Shown piece after piece: positions 4,630-5,509 of a stretch of 5,509 nucleotides of DNA (position 1 is the first letter of the stretch; each line of letters opens with the position of its first letter). The notes under the pieces are model-generated. The model was not told the origin of the DNA and searched no databases. It saw only the letters and a program-made list of their open reading frames with translations. The DNA is taken from positions 1 to 5,509 of the forward strand of contig JACMKH010000257.1 of assembly GCA_014380205.1 (NCBI GenBank), read 5' to 3'. The position numbers were made by a program, and so were the translations under genes. Source of the DNA: Sphingomonadaceae bacterium (lineage in GTDB: Bacteria; Pseudomonadota; Alphaproteobacteria; Sphingomonadales; Sphingomonadaceae).

Positions 4630-5509
4630 TCAAATCTCGAACCGCACCCCCTGCGCGAGCGGAAGATCGCGCGACCAGTTCACCGTGTTGGTGGCGCGGC
4701 GCATGTATGCCTTCCAGGAGTCCGAGCCGCTTTCGCGGCCGCCGCCGGTCTCCTTCTCGCCGCCGAACGCCCCGCCGATCTCGGCGCCCGAAGTGCCGAT
4801 GTTGACGTTGGCGATTCCGCAGTCGCTTCCCGAGGCCGCGAGGAAGCGCTCGGCCTCGCGCAGGTCGGTGGTGAAGATCGCCGAGGACAGGCCCTGCGCG
4901 ACCGCGTTGTGGAGCGCGATCGCCTCGTCGAGGGCGTCGAAGGCGAAGACGTAGAGGATCGGCGCGAAGGTCTCGCGCAGCACGGGGCCCGCCTGCGTGG
5001 CCATCTCGACCAGCGCGGGGCGGACATAGACACCCTCGCCTGGGCCTTCGATCCGCTCGCCGCCGTGGACGGATGCGCCCATCGCGCGCGCCTCGGCGAG
5101 CGCTTCGGCCATCGCCTCGGCGGCTGCCGCGTCGATCAGCGGGCCGACGAGCGTTCCCTCGTTTAGCGGGTAGCCGACGCGCGCGCTCCCAAAGGCGGCG
5201 GCGAGGCGAGGGACGAACTGATCGTAGATCGAGCGGTGGACGAACAGCCGCCTGAGGCTCGTGCAGCGCTGCCCCGCCGTGCCCATCGCGCTGAACGCGA
5301 CCGCGCGCAGCGTCAGCTCGGGATCGGCGCTCGGGCAGACGATCGCGGCGTTGTTGCCGCCCAATTCGAGGATCGTCCGCGCGAAGCGCCGCGCGGCGCG
5401 CTCGCCGACGATCCGTCCCATCCGCGTCGAGCCCGTCGCCGAGATCAGCGCGATCCTCGGATCGTCGACCAGCCGCGCGCCCGCCTCGGGGCCGCCGAGC
5501 ACGAGCTGC
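4630..5509 (-). CDS. Aldehyde dehydrogenase, ALDH7 type (aminoadipate semialdehyde / piperideine-6-carboxylate dehydrogenase-like), N-terminus beyond the window
   Basis: The minus-strand frame is open from the right edge to the TGA at 4630-4632, giving about 293 C-terminal residues of an enzyme that is usually near 500. The cofactor-domain N-terminus, including the oxyanion-hole Asn, is therefore missing. The GTG at 5500-5502 is internal, not the start. Visible ALDH features are ISATGSTRMGR; the general-base glutamate in LELGGNN (codon 5365-5367); the nucleophilic cysteine in GTAGQRCTSLRRL (codon 5263-5265); LVGPLID; and ETFAPILYVF, whose Glu contacts the NAD ribose. QGLSSAIFT, GSDCGIANVNIGTSGAEIGGAFGGEKETGGGRESGSD and MRRATNTVN are the signature of the ALDH7/antiquitin group. 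Members oxidise alpha-aminoadipate semialdehyde to aminoadipate in lysine catabolism (bacterial names amaB or pcd). The arginine before the cysteine is one of the substrate-carboxylate contacts known in human ALDH7A1. No other lysine-pathway gene is in view, so the substrate is inferred from family only. Confidence 0.93.
   Translation of the reverse strand, partial: QLVLGGPEAGARLVDDPRIALISATGSTRMGRIVGERAARRFARTILELGGNNAAIVCPSADPELTLRAVAFSAMGTAGQRCTSLRRLFVHRSIYDQFVPRLAAAFGSARVGYPLNEGTLVGPLIDAAAAEAMAEALAEARAMGASVHGGERIEGPGEGVYVRPALVEMATQAGPVLRETFAPILYVFAFDALDEAIALHNAVAQGLSSAIFTTDLREAERFLAASGSDCGIANVNIGTSGAEIGGAFGGEKETGGGRESGSDSWKAYMRRATNTVNWSRDLPLAQGVRFEI

Noticed and set aside
4508..4954. + strand frame of 148 codons beginning in the convergent intergenic region
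   Set aside because: Most of it lies antisense to the well-conserved dehydrogenase C-terminus, and it has no family features or ribosome binding site.

Overview
The window is GC-rich, densely coding bacterial DNA. The gene set is an RcnB-like periplasmic protein, an exported amidohydrolase, a prolyl-4-hydroxylase-type oxygenase, an RTX calcium-binding protein and an ALDH7-type dehydrogenase. Together with the strong G/C third-position bias, this suggests an alphaproteobacterium, most likely a sphingomonad. That placement is inferred from gene flavour; no rRNA or other phylogenetic marker is present.

Layout, left to right. (1) Positions 2-559 (+) hold the 3' part of an RcnB-family gene whose start lies outside the window. 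It carries nine 21-bp heptad-encoding repeats and ends at a textbook intrinsic terminator (586-622). (2) A probable three-gene + strand operon follows: a signal-peptide-bearing metal-dependent amidohydrolase (676-1971), an Fe(II)/2-oxoglutarate prolyl-4-hydroxylase-like enzyme (1983-2645, 11-nt gap) and a small exported four-cysteine protein of unknown family (2665-3108, 19-nt gap). (3) After 65 nt comes an RTX/beta-roll calcium-binding protein (3174-4457, +) with a serralysin-like C-terminal secretion region but no enzymatic domain. (4) A 172-nt convergent intergenic region (4458-4629) contains a nested inverted-repeat structure and a smaller hairpin. (5) The C-terminal ~60% of an aldehyde dehydrogenase of the ALDH7 (aminoadipate semialdehyde dehydrogenase/antiquitin) type lies on the minus strand (4630-5509) and runs off the right edge.

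Functional reading. Four of the five + strand products appear to leave the cytoplasm: RcnB-like, amidohydrolase and Cys-rich protein by Sec-type signals (the RcnB signal is inferred, as it is outside the window), and the RTX protein by type I secretion. The oxygenase and the dehydrogenase are cytoplasmic. No common pathway is evident beyond the likely co-transcription of the three middle genes. There is no CRISPR array, mobile element, tRNA or rRNA, and I did not find a convincing novel system. The points most worth following up are the unassigned Cys-rich protein in the oxygenase operon, the alternative RNA foldings after the RTX gene, the G8 tract inside the RTX gene, and the start-codon correction for the amidohydrolase.
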